Below are positions 35,799 to 44,393 of a DNA stretch of 64,000 nucleotides, one piece after another; within the stretch, counting starts at the first letter, position 1; the number at the start of each line of letters is the position of its first letter. The position numbers were made by a program, and so were the translations under genes. The DNA lies in assembly GCF_006442965.1 (NCBI RefSeq), contig NZ_VFWX01000001.1, forward strand, positions 248,001 through 312,000. Direction: 5' to 3'. A model generated the notes under the pieces. The model worked only from the letters and a program-made list of their open reading frames with translations. It ran no database searches and was not told the origin of the DNA. This DNA comes from Mesorhizobium sp. CU3. GTDB taxonomy: Bacteria; Pseudomonadota; Alphaproteobacteria; Rhizobiales; Rhizobiaceae.

Positions 35799-36101
35799 AT
35801 GATCCGTCACACCGTCGTGTTCACCTTGAAGCATGAACCGCATTCGCTGGAGACGAAGCGCTTCCTGCATGATGCGAAGAAGATCCTCACCGGGATCAAA
35901 GGCGTCACGCATTTCGAGCAGTTGCGCCAGGTCAGCCCGAAGAACGACTTCCAGTACGGCTTCTCGATGGAGTTCGCCGACCAGGCCGCCTATACGCGCT
36001 ACAACGAGCATCCCGACCACGTCGCCTTCGTGCGCGACCGCTGGGTGCCGGAGGTCGAGAAGTTCTTGGAGATCGACTATGTGCCGCTAGGCTTTGGTTG
36101 A
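35799..36101 (+). CDS. Dabb (stress-responsive A/B barrel) domain protein
   Basis: This 100-residue protein matches the dimeric alpha/beta-barrel family by IRHTVVFTLKHEPHSLETKR and the closing YTRYNEHPDHVAFVRDRWVP, with a central FEQLRQVSPKNDFQYGFSMEF. GGAGCAGCAA precedes the ATG. Function is unknown; family members are induced under stress or belong to biosynthetic clusters. It is nine bases after nudC and probably co-transcribed with HIT-nudC. Confidence 0.85.
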   Translation: MIRHTVVFTLKHEPHSLETKRFLHDAKKILTGIKGVTHFEQLRQVSPKNDFQYGFSMEFADQAAYTRYNEHPDHVAFVRDRWVPEVEKFLEIDYVPLGFG

Positions 36102-36150
36102 GATTCCGCCCGGTGCCGACGTCAGAGATTAGCGCGAACCTCCGCGACCT

Positions 36151-36344
36151 CGTCATTCCAGGGCGGAGCGAAGCGAAGACCCTGGAATCCATGCCGTGAC
36201 CCTAATCGAGGGCGCGGCGGAGCAGAATTCTGCACCGTTGGGCGGCGCTTCAGCGTAACGGAATGGATCCTCGGGTCTGCGCGCGTCGCTTCGCTCCTTG
36301 CTTCGCCCGTGGATGACGAAGCACGAGCGTCTCGGCTAACCTCG
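36151..36344. repeat. Palindromic intergenic repeat, copy B
   Basis: This is a full-length second copy of the element at 9001-9209, in the same orientation. Shared exact blocks include ATCCATGCCGTGACC, GGAGCAGAATTCTGCACCG and GGAATGGATCCTCGGGTCTG. Left arm palindrome CCAGGG...CCCTGG is present. Differences between copies are substitutions and small length changes, with compensating arm changes that keep the hairpins, for example CTTGGG versus CCAGGG. Confidence 0.8.
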
Positions 36345-36356
36345 GGTGAGTTTGCC

Positions 36357-36398
36357 CTAATCCGCGACCTTCCATTCATCGCGCGAGGCGCTTGCCGG
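36357..36398 (-). repeat. Degenerate duplicate of the pheA 3' end
   Basis: On the minus strand this segment reads PASASRDEWKVAD-stop, the same C-terminus as the real PheA at 36830-36871. The two 42-base blocks match at 38 of 42 positions, both including the stop codon. They lie 473 bases apart in direct orientation and flank the broken antitoxin gene. The match is clear directly from the bases; the event that produced it is not. Confidence 0.85.
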
Positions 36399-36550
36399 GA
36401 GACGATGCCGTCAGTGGCGAAGCCCATGGCTAACACTGCGAAGCAACCCTATCGCGGACTTGCGATGGGTCGCCATTCATGCGCTCAAACCTCGCAATTC
36501 CTGCTCAAACGGATTAGTGTGGTTATGCAACCACTTTTTGCGAAATTGAT

Positions 36551-36800
36551 GTGATCACCACGCTTTCAGGCCGCGAACTCAATCAGGGTCTTGGCCGCGC
36601 AAAACGCGCTGCCAAGGACGACCGTGATCATCACCTACAGGGGGCGACCAATGCATGTCCTCATGTCGTTCGATGAATATAAACGGCTCACCGGTAAAAC
36701 GCGGTCGCTCGGTGACATGCTGGCTGCGCCGGAAGCAGGCGACACTGACCTGCCGGTTCAGCCCCGCACGGAACATGCCCAACCGGTAGACCTTTCGTGA
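36551..36800 (+). pseudogene. Phd/YefM-family antitoxin relic, frameshifted, with VapC remnant
   Basis: In frame from a GTG at 36551 the translation is ITTLSGRELNQGLGRAKRAAKD, the start of a Phd/YefM antitoxin. Then the frame shifts near 36618, and the next frame continues VIITYRGRPMHVLMSFDEY and KRLTGKTRSLGDM, the rest of the same family to a TGA at 36798. Thus the protein is broken by a small indel. At 36800 an ATG overlapping that stop (TGATG) starts the usual partner position for VapC, but it reads M-P-stop-L-D-I-L and ends within pheA; the toxin is only a remnant of about ten codons. A short in-frame product from 36591 could still be made but would lack the DNA-binding N-terminus. Confidence 0.8.
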
Positions 36801-36829
36801 TGCCGTAGCTCGATATCCTTGGCGCTAGA

Positions 36830-37693
36830 CTAATCCGCCACCTTCCACTCGTCGCGCGAGGCGCTGGCCGGATAGACGCCGAGGATGCGCATCTCGCGCG
36901 AGAAGAAGCGCAGCTCGTCGAGCGCGAGCTTGACCAGCGGATCGTCAGGGTGACCCTCGATGTCGGCGTAGAACAGCGTCGCGGTAAAGGCGCCGAGCTG
37001 GTAGCTTTCCAGCTTGGTCATGTTGACGCCGTTGGTGGCGAAGCCGCCCATGGCCTTGTAGAGCGCCGCCGGCACGTTGCGGACGCGGAACATGAAGGTG
37101 GTCATCATCTTGGCGTCCGGCGCTGGGCGCTCCACCCACTGCTTGTTCTTGGTCAGGACGACGAAGCGGGTGACGTTGGAATCGGTGTCCTCGACATTCC
37201 TCTCGATGATGTCGAGGCCATAGAACTCGGCGGCCAGGGCCGGCGCCAGCGAGGCCATGGTGCGGTCCTTGACCTCGGAGACCATCTTGGCCGAACCCGC
37301 GGTGTCGCCGGCGATCACCGGCTTCCAGCCGTTCTTGCGGATGTATTTGCGGCACTGTCCCAGCGCATGGATGTGGCTGTGAACGGTCTTGATCTCTTCG
37401 CGCTTCACGCCCGGAAGCACCATGAGCTGGAAGTGGATCGGCAGAAAATATTCGCCGACGATGTGCAGCTTCGATTCCGGCAACAGATGATGGATGTCGG
37501 CGACCCGGCCGGCGATGGTGTTCTCGATCGGGATCATGGCGAGCTCGGCCTTGCCGGTCTCGACCGCGTTGAAAGCGTCCTCGAAGGTCGGGCAAGGCAA
37601 CGGCTCCATCGACGGGAACATGTTGCGGCAGGCGGTGTCGGAATTGGCGCCGGGCTCGCCCTGGAAGGAAATTCGGTTGGTCTTGGCGGTCAT
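36830..37693 (-). CDS. pheA: Prephenate dehydratase
   Basis: PheA converts prephenate to phenylpyruvate in phenylalanine synthesis. The 287-residue product has the catalytic dehydratase domain (ISFQGEPGANSDTACRNMF, MIPIENTIAGRVADIHHLL, the active TRF triad in SNVTRFVVLTKN) and a C-terminal ACT domain for phenylalanine feedback (VRNVPAALYKAMGGFATNG and KLESYQ). There is no chorismate mutase part. It is followed on its own transcript direction by the duplicate of its 3' end. It lies ten bases after kdsB, so the two are probably an operon. Confidence 0.96.
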   Translation of the reverse strand: MTAKTNRISFQGEPGANSDTACRNMFPSMEPLPCPTFEDAFNAVETGKAELAMIPIENTIAGRVADIHHLLPESKLHIVGEYFLPIHFQLMVLPGVKREEIKTVHSHIHALGQCRKYIRKNGWKPVIAGDTAGSAKMVSEVKDRTMASLAPALAAEFYGLDIIERNVEDTDSNVTRFVVLTKNKQWVERPAPDAKMMTTFMFRVRNVPAALYKAMGGFATNGVNMTKLESYQLGAFTATLFYADIEGHPDDPLVKLALDELRFFSREMRILGVYPASASRDEWKVAD

Positions 37694-37703
37694 GCTTGCT
37701 GTC

Positions 37704-38432
37704 TCAGTTTGAAAGGATCTGCCTGGCGCGATCGAGGTCGTGCGGCGTGTCGACGCCGAGCGGGAGCGACTGCACGATCTCGGCGTCGATGCGCATGCCG
37801 GCTTCGACCGCGCGCAACTGCTCCAGCCGCTCGCGGCGTTCGAGCGGCGACGGTTTCAGCGCCACGAAGCGCTCAAGTGCTGAGCGGCGATAGGCGTATA
37901 GGCCAATGTGATGGTAGAGCGGCCCCTCGCCCCAGGGAGCGGTGGCGCGGGTGAAATAGAGCGCCCTGAGCCGCGTCGCCGACAACGGCGAGCCGACGAT
38001 CTTGACCACGTTCGGATTGGTCTTTTCCTCGTCGCGCACGATCTCGACACCGAGCGTGGCGATGTCGACCGAGGCGTCCGCGAACGGGCGCAGCGAGGCG
38101 CCGATGATCTCGGGATCGATGGTCGGCAGGTCACCCTGCACATTGACGATGGTTTCGACCTTCCTGTCCGGATCGAGCGCTGTCAGCGCCTCGAAGATGC
38201 GGTCGGATCCGGATTCGTGGTCCGTGCGGGTCATGACCGCCTCAAAACCATGCGCCCGCACGGCCTCGGCGACGGCTTCGGTGTCGGTCGCCACCACCAC
38301 GCGACCAAGCCCGGCCTCGGCACCGCGGCGGGCGACATGGACGATCATCGGCGCGCCGGCAATGTCGGCCAGCGGCTTGCCCGGCAGGCGCGTCGAGGCC
38401 ATGCGGGCGGGGATCAGGATCAGGGTCGACAT
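37704..38432 (-). CDS. kdsB: 3-deoxy-manno-octulosonate cytidylyltransferase (CMP-KDO synthetase)
   Basis: KdsB activates KDO with CTP for lipid A-core assembly. The 242-residue enzyme starts at ATG 38432 ([20 protein letters not shown]), containing the nucleotide-binding R-x-x-S-x-R-L-P-G-K motif. Further conserved stretches are [28 protein letters not shown] and [13 protein letters not shown]. The frame extends to 38648 but without a plausible N-terminus. The divergent cytochrome c gene starts 194 bases away. Confidence 0.95.
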   Translation of the reverse strand: MSTLILIPARMASTRLPGKPLADIAGAPMIVHVARRGAEAGLGRVVVATDTEAVAEAVRAHGFEAVMTRTDHESGSDRIFEALTALDPDRKVETIVNVQGDLPTIDPEIIGASLRPFADASVDIATLGVEIVRDEEKTNPNVVKIVGSPLSATRLRALYFTRATAPWGEGPLYHHIGLYAYRRSALERFVALKPSPLERRERLEQLRAVEAGMRIDAEIVQSLPLGVDTPHDLDRARQILSN

Positions 38433-38625
38433 CGGATTTTCAAGCGGCCGGAAAAAGCGGATGGAAAAGTGGCAAAAGGTCTCACTGGAAGCGCCCTTAT
38501 ATGTGTTGCAACGCCGGAGCAAAAGACCTAGTTTCCGCCCGATTTGACTGGCCTTCCGAGGCAGTTCGCGATACCGACGGACGGAGTGGACGGGACGGTC
38601 CGCCGGAAAAGGGAGCAAGGGGCGC

Positions 38626-39294
38626 ATGGATTCCAACGAAGTCAACAAGCTGCTCGGCGGATTTCTGGGAACCTGCTTCGTCGTCTTCTCGATAGGCCTG
38701 ATCTCGGACGGGCTCTATGCCTCGCCGGCGCCTGAAAAACCCGGCTTCATCATCGAGGCGACCGAACCGACCGAAGGCGGTCCGGCCGCGCCCGCCGCCG
38801 AAGCCAAGCCGATCGCCGATCTTCTGACCACCGCCAGCGCCGATGCGGGCGCCGCCATTTTCAAGAAGTGCCAGGCCTGCCATTCCGGCGAAAAGGGCGG
38901 CCCGAACAAGGTCGGTCCGGATCTGTGGGACATCGTCGACCGCCCGGTCGCCGAGCATGAGGGCTTCGCCTATTCGGCCGGCATGAAGGATTTCTCCAAA
39001 GGCGGCCAGGAGCATTGGACCTACGATAACCTCAACCACTTCATCACCTCGCCGAAGAAGTTCGTGAAGGGCACGGCGATGGGCTTTGCCGGCCTGCCGA
39101 AGGATGAGGACCGCGCCAACGTCATCGCCTATCTGCGCACGCTGTCTGACAATCCGAAGCCGCTGCCGACACCGGGCGCCGCCGCCGATGCCTCGGCAAA
39201 GCCGGCCGAGGCCGCGAAGCCCGCGGAAGGGGCCGCTCCCGCCAAGCCGGCCGAAGGCACTGCCCCGGCGAAGCCCGCGGCGCCGGCTCAATAA
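38626..39294 (+). CDS. Membrane-anchored cytochrome c (CycM-like)
   Basis: This 222-residue class I cytochrome c has an uncleaved N-terminal membrane helix ([21 protein letters not shown]) and a short linker to the heme domain. The heme site is [20 protein letters not shown] near residues 85-104, and the axial methionine is probably in [20 protein letters not shown]. The C-terminus is an Ala-Lys-Pro tail with repeated AKPAEG units. In rhizobia such proteins pass electrons from complex III to aa3 oxidase. A strong terminator follows at 39321-39345, so it is monocistronic. Confidence 0.92.
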   Translation: MDSNEVNKLLGGFLGTCFVVFSIGLISDGLYASPAPEKPGFIIEATEPTEGGPAAPAAEAKPIADLLTTASADAGAAIFKKCQACHSGEKGGPNKVGPDLWDIVDRPVAEHEGFAYSAGMKDFSKGGQEHWTYDNLNHFITSPKKFVKGTAMGFAGLPKDEDRANVIAYLRTLSDNPKPLPTPGAAADASAKPAEAAKPAEGAAPAKPAEGTAPAKPAAPAQ

Positions 39295-39320
39295 ACAAAT
39301 TGTAATAGAGATATCCTCAG

Positions 39321-39345
39321 AAAAGCCGGGTTCGTCCCGGCTTTT
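39321..39345 (+). terminator. Rho-independent terminator after cytochrome c
   Basis: A 10-base-pair stem AAAAGCCGGG / CCCGGCTTTT around a 5-base loop (TTCGT), followed by TTTTCTGTT, lies 26 bases after the cytochrome c stop. The A-tract on the other side would let it work in reverse also. Confidence 0.85.
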
Positions 39346-39504
39346 CTGTTAGGAAATCCTGATGGGCGGCGACAAAGCCCGTCCTTGCGGTTTTCACCGG
39401 CGTCAAATGATCTAGATTGCGGGTGGCGAGCAATTCCAGGAAAAGTGCGACGCGGTTTTCCGTCCGGAATTGCGTCAAACAAAGGTTCGCGACGAGGAGA
39501 ACGC

Positions 39505-41385
39505 ATGAAGGTTGGCCGCTTCCGCGCAGTTTTCGCATCGGTGCTCGCGCTCGCCTTCGCCGCCAGCCTCCAGGCCAGCTTCGCCGACGAATGGCACACC
39601 ACCTCCTCGCTGATCGGCCCCTCCAAGTATGGCGAGAATTTCCAGCGCTACGACTACGTCAATCCGGACGCGCCGAAGGGCGGAACATACAATTCCGTTG
39701 TTGTCGGCACCTACGACAGCTTTAACCCCTACATCGTGGCGGGATCGCCGGCCGCGGGACTGGCCGGCTTCGGCGGCGGGCTGCTCTACGACACGCTGAT
39801 GGATCAGGCGCAAGACGAAGGCAGTGTCAGCCACCCGCTGGTCGCCGAGGCCTACAAATACCCTTCGGACTATTCATCGGCGACCTACAGGCTCGACCCA
39901 CGCGCAAAATGGCATGACGGCCAGCCGATCACCGTCGACGATGTGATCTGGTCCTTCCAGGTGCTGAAGGCCAACGCGCCGCAATACAACCGCTATTTCG
40001 AGAACGTCACCGACGCGGTGGCGATCTCGGATCGTGAAGTCGAGTTCCATTTCAACCAGAAGGGCAACCGCGAGTTGCCCAAGATCATCGGCGATCTCGT
40101 CGTCCTGCCGAAGCACTGGTGGGAAGGCACCGACGCCAGCGGCAAGAAGCGCGACATCACCAAGCCGACGCTCGAGCCGCCGCTAGGATCGGCCGCCTAC
40201 AAGATCGCCAGCTTCAAGCCGGGCTCGGAGATCGTCTGGCAGCGCGTGCCCGACTATTGGGCGGCCAAGATGCCGGTGAAGATCGGCCGCGAGAATTTCG
40301 ATACCCAGCGCTTCACCTACATCCTCGACGACAATGCCGCCTGGGAGGCGTTCAAGAAGGGTGGGCTTGACGACATCAAGCCGGAAAACAGCTCGCGACG
40401 CTGGGCGACGTTTTATGATTTCCCGGCAATCAAGGCCGGCGATGTGATCAAGCAAGAATTCAAGACCACCTCGCCCGAGCCCATGCAGGCGTTCATGCTC
40501 AACCAGCGTCGACCGCTGTTCCAGGATCGCCGGGTGCGTGAGGCGCTGACCTACCCCTATGATTTCGAGACGATGAACCGCACGCTGTTCTTCAATTCCA
40601 ACACGCGCACCCAGAGCTATTTCCAGGGCACGGAACTCGCGTCGAGCGGGCTGCCGCAAGGCAAGGAACTCGAAATCCTGGAGAAGTATCGCGACAAGCT
40701 GCCACCTGAACTGTTCACTCAGGAATTCAAGCTGCCGGTCTACGACTCACCGCAGGCCGAGCGCAAATATCTGAAGCAGGCGGTCGACCTCTTCGCCCAG
40801 GCTGGCTGGGTGATCAAGGGCGGCAAGATGGTGAACGCCAAGACCGGCGCGCCGTTCAAATTCGAGATCCTCGGCACGTCGGACACCGACCAGATCCTTT
40901 CCGGCAACTATATCGCCAATCTGCGCAAGATCGGCGTCGATGCAACGCTGCGCATCATCGATACCAGCCAGTACGTCAACCGCGTCAACAATTTCGATTA
41001 CGACGTCATCACCAACCTGCTGCAACAGTCGGAGTCGCCCGGTAACGAACAGCGCGACTTCTGGAGTTCCAAGGCCGCAGATTCACCCGGCTCGCGCAAC
41101 TATTCCGGCATCAAGGACCCGGTCGTCGATGCGCTTGTCGACCGCATCATCTTCGCCACCGACCGCGACGACCTCGTCGCCGCCACCCATGCGCTCGATC
41201 GCGTGCTTCTGTGGAACTACTACGTGGTGCCGCAATTCTATCGCGCGGTGGTGTGGCTGGCCTACTGGAACAAGTTCGGCATGCCGCAAAAGCAGCCCAG
41301 CTACCGGGGTGCCGATATCGATTCCTGGTGGATCGAAACCGAGAAAGAAAAGGCGCTCGCCGCCAAATACAAGGGCGGCAACTGA
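39505..41385 (+). CDS. yejA: Extracellular solute-binding protein, YejA-like (first of two)
   Basis: This 626-residue periplasmic binding protein starts at ATG 39505 with GAGGAG upstream; the open frame runs earlier but with no signal character. The Sec signal is FRAVFASVLALAFAASLQAS. The mature start EWHTTSSLIGPSKYGENFQR and YDYVNPDAPKGGTYNSVVVG is characteristic of the YejA/microcin C-binding branch of SBP family 5. The domain continues with LDPRAKWHDGQPITVDDVIW. It overlaps the next binding-protein gene by one base, and both precede yejBEF. Known substrates for this branch are peptides and murein peptides. Confidence 0.9.
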   Translation: MKVGRFRAVFASVLALAFAASLQASFADEWHTTSSLIGPSKYGENFQRYDYVNPDAPKGGTYNSVVVGTYDSFNPYIVAGSPAAGLAGFGGGLLYDTLMDQAQDEGSVSHPLVAEAYKYPSDYSSATYRLDPRAKWHDGQPITVDDVIWSFQVLKANAPQYNRYFENVTDAVAISDREVEFHFNQKGNRELPKIIGDLVVLPKHWWEGTDASGKKRDITKPTLEPPLGSAAYKIASFKPGSEIVWQRVPDYWAAKMPVKIGRENFDTQRFTYILDDNAAWEAFKKGGLDDIKPENSSRRWATFYDFPAIKAGDVIKQEFKTTSPEPMQAFMLNQRRPLFQDRRVREALTYPYDFETMNRTLFFNSNTRTQSYFQGTELASSGLPQGKELEILEKYRDKLPPELFTQEFKLPVYDSPQAERKYLKQAVDLFAQAGWVIKGGKMVNAKTGAPFKFEILGTSDTDQILSGNYIANLRKIGVDATLRIIDTSQYVNRVNNFDYDVITNLLQQSESPGNEQRDFWSSKAADSPGSRNYSGIKDPVVDALVDRIIFATDRDDLVAATHALDRVLLWNYYVVPQFYRAVVWLAYWNKFGMPQKQPSYRGADIDSWWIETEKEKALAAKYKGGN

Positions 41386-43262
41386 TGCGGCGGCGACCGA
41401 TGCTTCCCCGTCGCGATTTCCTGGTGCTCGGTGGCGCGGCAGCAGCCGCCGCGTTGTTGCCCGGCCGGGCATTTGCGGAAACGCCCACCGGCGTCAAGCT
41501 GCACGGCCTGTCGGCCTTCGGCGACCTGAAATACAAGCCCGACTTCACCCATTTCGACTATGTCAATGTCGATGCGCCCAGGGGCGGGACCTTCAACTTC
41601 CAACCGTTCAACTGGGTTGCCAACCAGACCCCGCTGACTTTCAGCACGTTGAATTCGTTCGTCCCCAAAGGCGATGCGCCGCAGCGCATGGAAATGTGCT
41701 TCGACCAGTTGATGGCGAGGGCGCTCGACGAGCCGGACGCGGTCTATGGGTTGGTCGCCGAAAGCGTGACGATTTCGCAGGACCGCAACAGCTTCACATT
41801 CGCGCTGCGCCCGCAGGCGCGCTTCCATGACGGCACGCCGCTGACGGCCGAGGATGCGGCCTTTACCTTCAAGCTGTTGAAGGACAAGGGGCACCCGGAC
41901 TTCTCGCTTTCACTGACGCATATGCAGGATGCCGTAGCGGTAGACGCCCGCACGCTTGAGCTCAAATTCTCGGGCAAGCAGGCATCTCGCACGATCCTGA
42001 ACGTCGTCCAGATGCCGATCCTGTCGAAAGCCTTCTATACGGCCAACCCCTTCGATTCCTCGCAGATGAACCCTCCGTTGGGCTCCAGTGCCTACAAGGT
42101 CGGCCGATGGTCGGCCGGGGCCTGGATCGAATATGAGCGGGTGGCCGACTATTGGGGCGACGATCTCCCGGTCAATCGCGGCCAGAACAACTTCCAGCGC
42201 ATCCGCATCGAGTTCTACCAGAACCGCAATGCCGCGTTCGAGGCTTTCAAGAAAGGCGAGATCCTCTACAGGGAGGAATCCGTGTCCCGTGTCTGGGCAA
42301 AGGGTTACGATTTTCCGGCGGTCACGGGCGGCAAGGTTGTGAAGCACGAGTTCCCCGCGGAAAAGGTGCCTTCCATGCAGGCCACCGCCGTAAACCAGAG
42401 GCGCGAACAATTTCGAGACTCCCGAGTGCGGCAGGCGATCGGGCTCTGCTTCGATTTCGAATGGACGCGGCGCAATTTCTTCTACGGTTCCTATGAGCGC
42501 TCGCAGTCCTGCTTCGAGAAATCGGACTATCGCGCCGAAGGCATGCCGTCGGCCCAAGAACTGACGCTGTTGGAGCCGCTGCGGGACCAAATCCCGCCCG
42601 AGACTTTTGGTGAAGCGGTGACCCAAGCCGTGTCGAACGGTTCCGGTCGCGACCGCCAATTGTTGGGCAAGGCGGCGAAGCTTCTCGTCGATGCTGGCTG
42701 GAAGCGCTCCGGCGAGTTTGTCGCGAACGACAAGGGCAGTCGGCTAACGGCCGAAATCCTCGTCGATGACGAAGCGTTCGTTCAGATCTATTCGCCCTGG
42801 GTCGACAATATGAAGGCTGTCGGAATCGATGCCTCCATACGGCTGGTCGATGCCGCCCAGTATCAGTTGCGACAAAACACGTTCGATTTCGATCTGATCT
42901 CCGCCGCCTTCAACTTCAGCGCCACGCCAACCCGAGACGATCTCGAGACCTTCTTCCAATCGCGAACCGCGACCATATCGGGTTCGCGCAACCTGCCGGG
43001 CATCGCAAGCCCCGGGATCGATGCGCTGATCGATGCTGTCGGCGCCGCCAAGGACCGCGACAGCCTGACGACAGCCATGCGCGCGCTCGACCGGGTCTTG
43101 CGCGCACGGCGCGATTGGATTCCAAGTTGGTATCTGGCGAATCACCGAAGCGCCTATTGGGACATGTTCGGCTTCCTCGAGCAGAAACCCGATTTCGGCT
43201 TTCCGGTCGAAGCGCTGTGGTGGGTCGACAAGGGCAAGGCGGCAAAGATTGGCAAAGCCTGA
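41385..43262 (+). CDS. Second YejA-type solute-binding protein, Tat signal
   Basis: This 625-residue binding protein shares the YDYVNVDAPRGGTFNFQPFN block with its upstream neighbour, so it is a paralogue. It differs in having a twin-arginine signal (MLPRRDFLVLGGAAAAAALLP) rather than a Sec signal. The two start choices are ATG 41385 (TGATG coupling) and ATG 41400 nearer the Tat motif. In Agrobacterium the YejBEF permease is reported to work with an alternative binding protein, YepA, in murein peptide recycling; this could be that counterpart, but I cannot tell which of the pair is which. Codon bias is a little weaker than in its neighbour. Confidence 0.85.
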   Translation: MRRRPMLPRRDFLVLGGAAAAAALLPGRAFAETPTGVKLHGLSAFGDLKYKPDFTHFDYVNVDAPRGGTFNFQPFNWVANQTPLTFSTLNSFVPKGDAPQRMEMCFDQLMARALDEPDAVYGLVAESVTISQDRNSFTFALRPQARFHDGTPLTAEDAAFTFKLLKDKGHPDFSLSLTHMQDAVAVDARTLELKFSGKQASRTILNVVQMPILSKAFYTANPFDSSQMNPPLGSSAYKVGRWSAGAWIEYERVADYWGDDLPVNRGQNNFQRIRIEFYQNRNAAFEAFKKGEILYREESVSRVWAKGYDFPAVTGGKVVKHEFPAEKVPSMQATAVNQRREQFRDSRVRQAIGLCFDFEWTRRNFFYGSYERSQSCFEKSDYRAEGMPSAQELTLLEPLRDQIPPETFGEAVTQAVSNGSGRDRQLLGKAAKLLVDAGWKRSGEFVANDKGSRLTAEILVDDEAFVQIYSPWVDNMKAVGIDASIRLVDAAQYQLRQNTFDFDLISAAFNFSATPTRDDLETFFQSRTATISGSRNLPGIASPGIDALIDAVGAAKDRDSLTTAMRALDRVLRARRDWIPSWYLANHRSAYWDMFGFLEQKPDFGFPVEALWWVDKGKAAKIGKA

Positions 43263-43292
43263 CATGACTGTTCGCGCAGGGCCGGCTGCCTG

Positions 43293-44393
43293 ATGGGCGC
43301 CTACATCCTGCGACGTATCCTTTTGATGATCCCGACGCTGTTCGGCATCATGGCGATTTCCTTCGCCGTCATCCAGTTCGCGCCGGGTGGCCCGGTTGAG
43401 CAGGTGATCGCCCGGCTCACCAACCAGGGCGGCAACGATCGTCTGGGCGGCGGCGGCGGCGATCCCGGCGCCAACACGGCCAATTTCGACATCGCCGGCG
43501 ATGTCAGCTCGAAATATCGCGGCGCTCAGGGGCTGGACCCCGAATTCATCAAGAAGCTGGAGAAACAGTTCGGCTTCGACAAGCCGCCGCTCGAACGCTT
43601 CGGCATGATGCTGTGGAACTACATCCGCTTCGATTTCGGCGACAGCTATTTCCGTGACATCTCGGTGCTGAACCTGATCCTGGAGAAGATGCCGGTCTCG
43701 ATCTCCATCGGCCTGTGGATCACGCTGCTGTCTTATCTGATCTCGATCCCGCTCGGCATCCGCAAGGCGGTCAAGGATGGCTCGACCTTCGACGTCTGGA
43801 CCAGTGGCGTCGTCATCGTCGGCTATGCCATCCCGGGGTTCCTGTTCGGCATCATGCTCATGGTGCTGTTCGCGGGCGGCTCGTTCTGGGACTGGTTTCC
43901 GCTGCGCGGCATCGTTTCCGACAATTGGGATCAACTCTCCTGGCCGGACAAGATTGCCGATTATTTCTGGCACATGACGCTGCCGCTGACGGCGCTCGTC
44001 CTGTCGGCCTTCGCAACGACCACCCTGCTCACCAAGAACTCCTTCCTCGAAGAAATCCGCAAGCAATATGTGGTGACGGCGCGCGCCAAGGGCCTGTCGG
44101 AGCGCAAGGTGCTCTACGGCCACGTCTTCCGCAATGCCATGCTGATCGTCATTGCCGGCTTTCCCGGCGCCTTCATCTCGGCCTTCTTCACCGGCTCGCT
44201 GCTGATCGAGAACATCTTCTCGCTCGACGGCCTTGGCCTGCTCGGCTTCAAGTCGGTGATCGACCGCGATTATCCGGTGGTGTTCGCGACCCTCTATATC
44301 TTCTCGCTGCTCGGACTGTTCGTGAACCTGTTGTCCGACCTCATCTACACCTGGGTCGACCCGCGCATCGACTTTGAGCGGAGAGACGTCTGA
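43293..44393 (+). CDS. yejB: ABC permease YejB
   Basis: This 366-residue permease has an N-terminal DppB-like helix ([20 protein letters not shown]), a YejB-specific glycine-rich insertion ([20 protein letters not shown]), and the EAA loop [20 protein letters not shown] near residue 255. It then ends with [21 protein letters not shown], typical of the family. Length is normal for YejB. Starts 31 bases after the second binding protein. Confidence 0.93.
   Translation: MGAYILRRILLMIPTLFGIMAISFAVIQFAPGGPVEQVIARLTNQGGNDRLGGGGGDPGANTANFDIAGDVSSKYRGAQGLDPEFIKKLEKQFGFDKPPLERFGMMLWNYIRFDFGDSYFRDISVLNLILEKMPVSISIGLWITLLSYLISIPLGIRKAVKDGSTFDVWTSGVVIVGYAIPGFLFGIMLMVLFAGGSFWDWFPLRGIVSDNWDQLSWPDKIADYFWHMTLPLTALVLSAFATTTLLTKNSFLEEIRKQYVVTARAKGLSERKVLYGHVFRNAMLIVIAGFPGAFISAFFTGSLLIENIFSLDGLGLLGFKSVIDRDYPVVFATLYIFSLLGLFVNLLSDLIYTWVDPRIDFERRDV

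Larger units (their letters stand above)
36102..36550. other. Repeat-bearing gap between Dabb and the antitoxin relic
   Basis: The gap contains repeat copy B (36151-36344) and a degenerate copy of the pheA 3' end (36357-36398), listed separately. From about 36400 to 36550 no gene can be supported. The frames crossing it on either strand have no recognizable domain. Confidence 0.6.

Noticed and set aside
36151..36344. CRISPR or IS element in the repeat copy
   Set aside because: There is no regular repeat-spacer structure and no transposase. The copies are non-coding palindromes.
36122..36436. Minus-strand frame across repeat copy B and the pheA duplicate, containing a MGFATDGI-like string that recalls PheA GGFATNG
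   Set aside because: The similar string is in a different frame from the PASASRDEW relic and covers too few bases to separate from chance. Only the 42-base 3'-end match is claimed.
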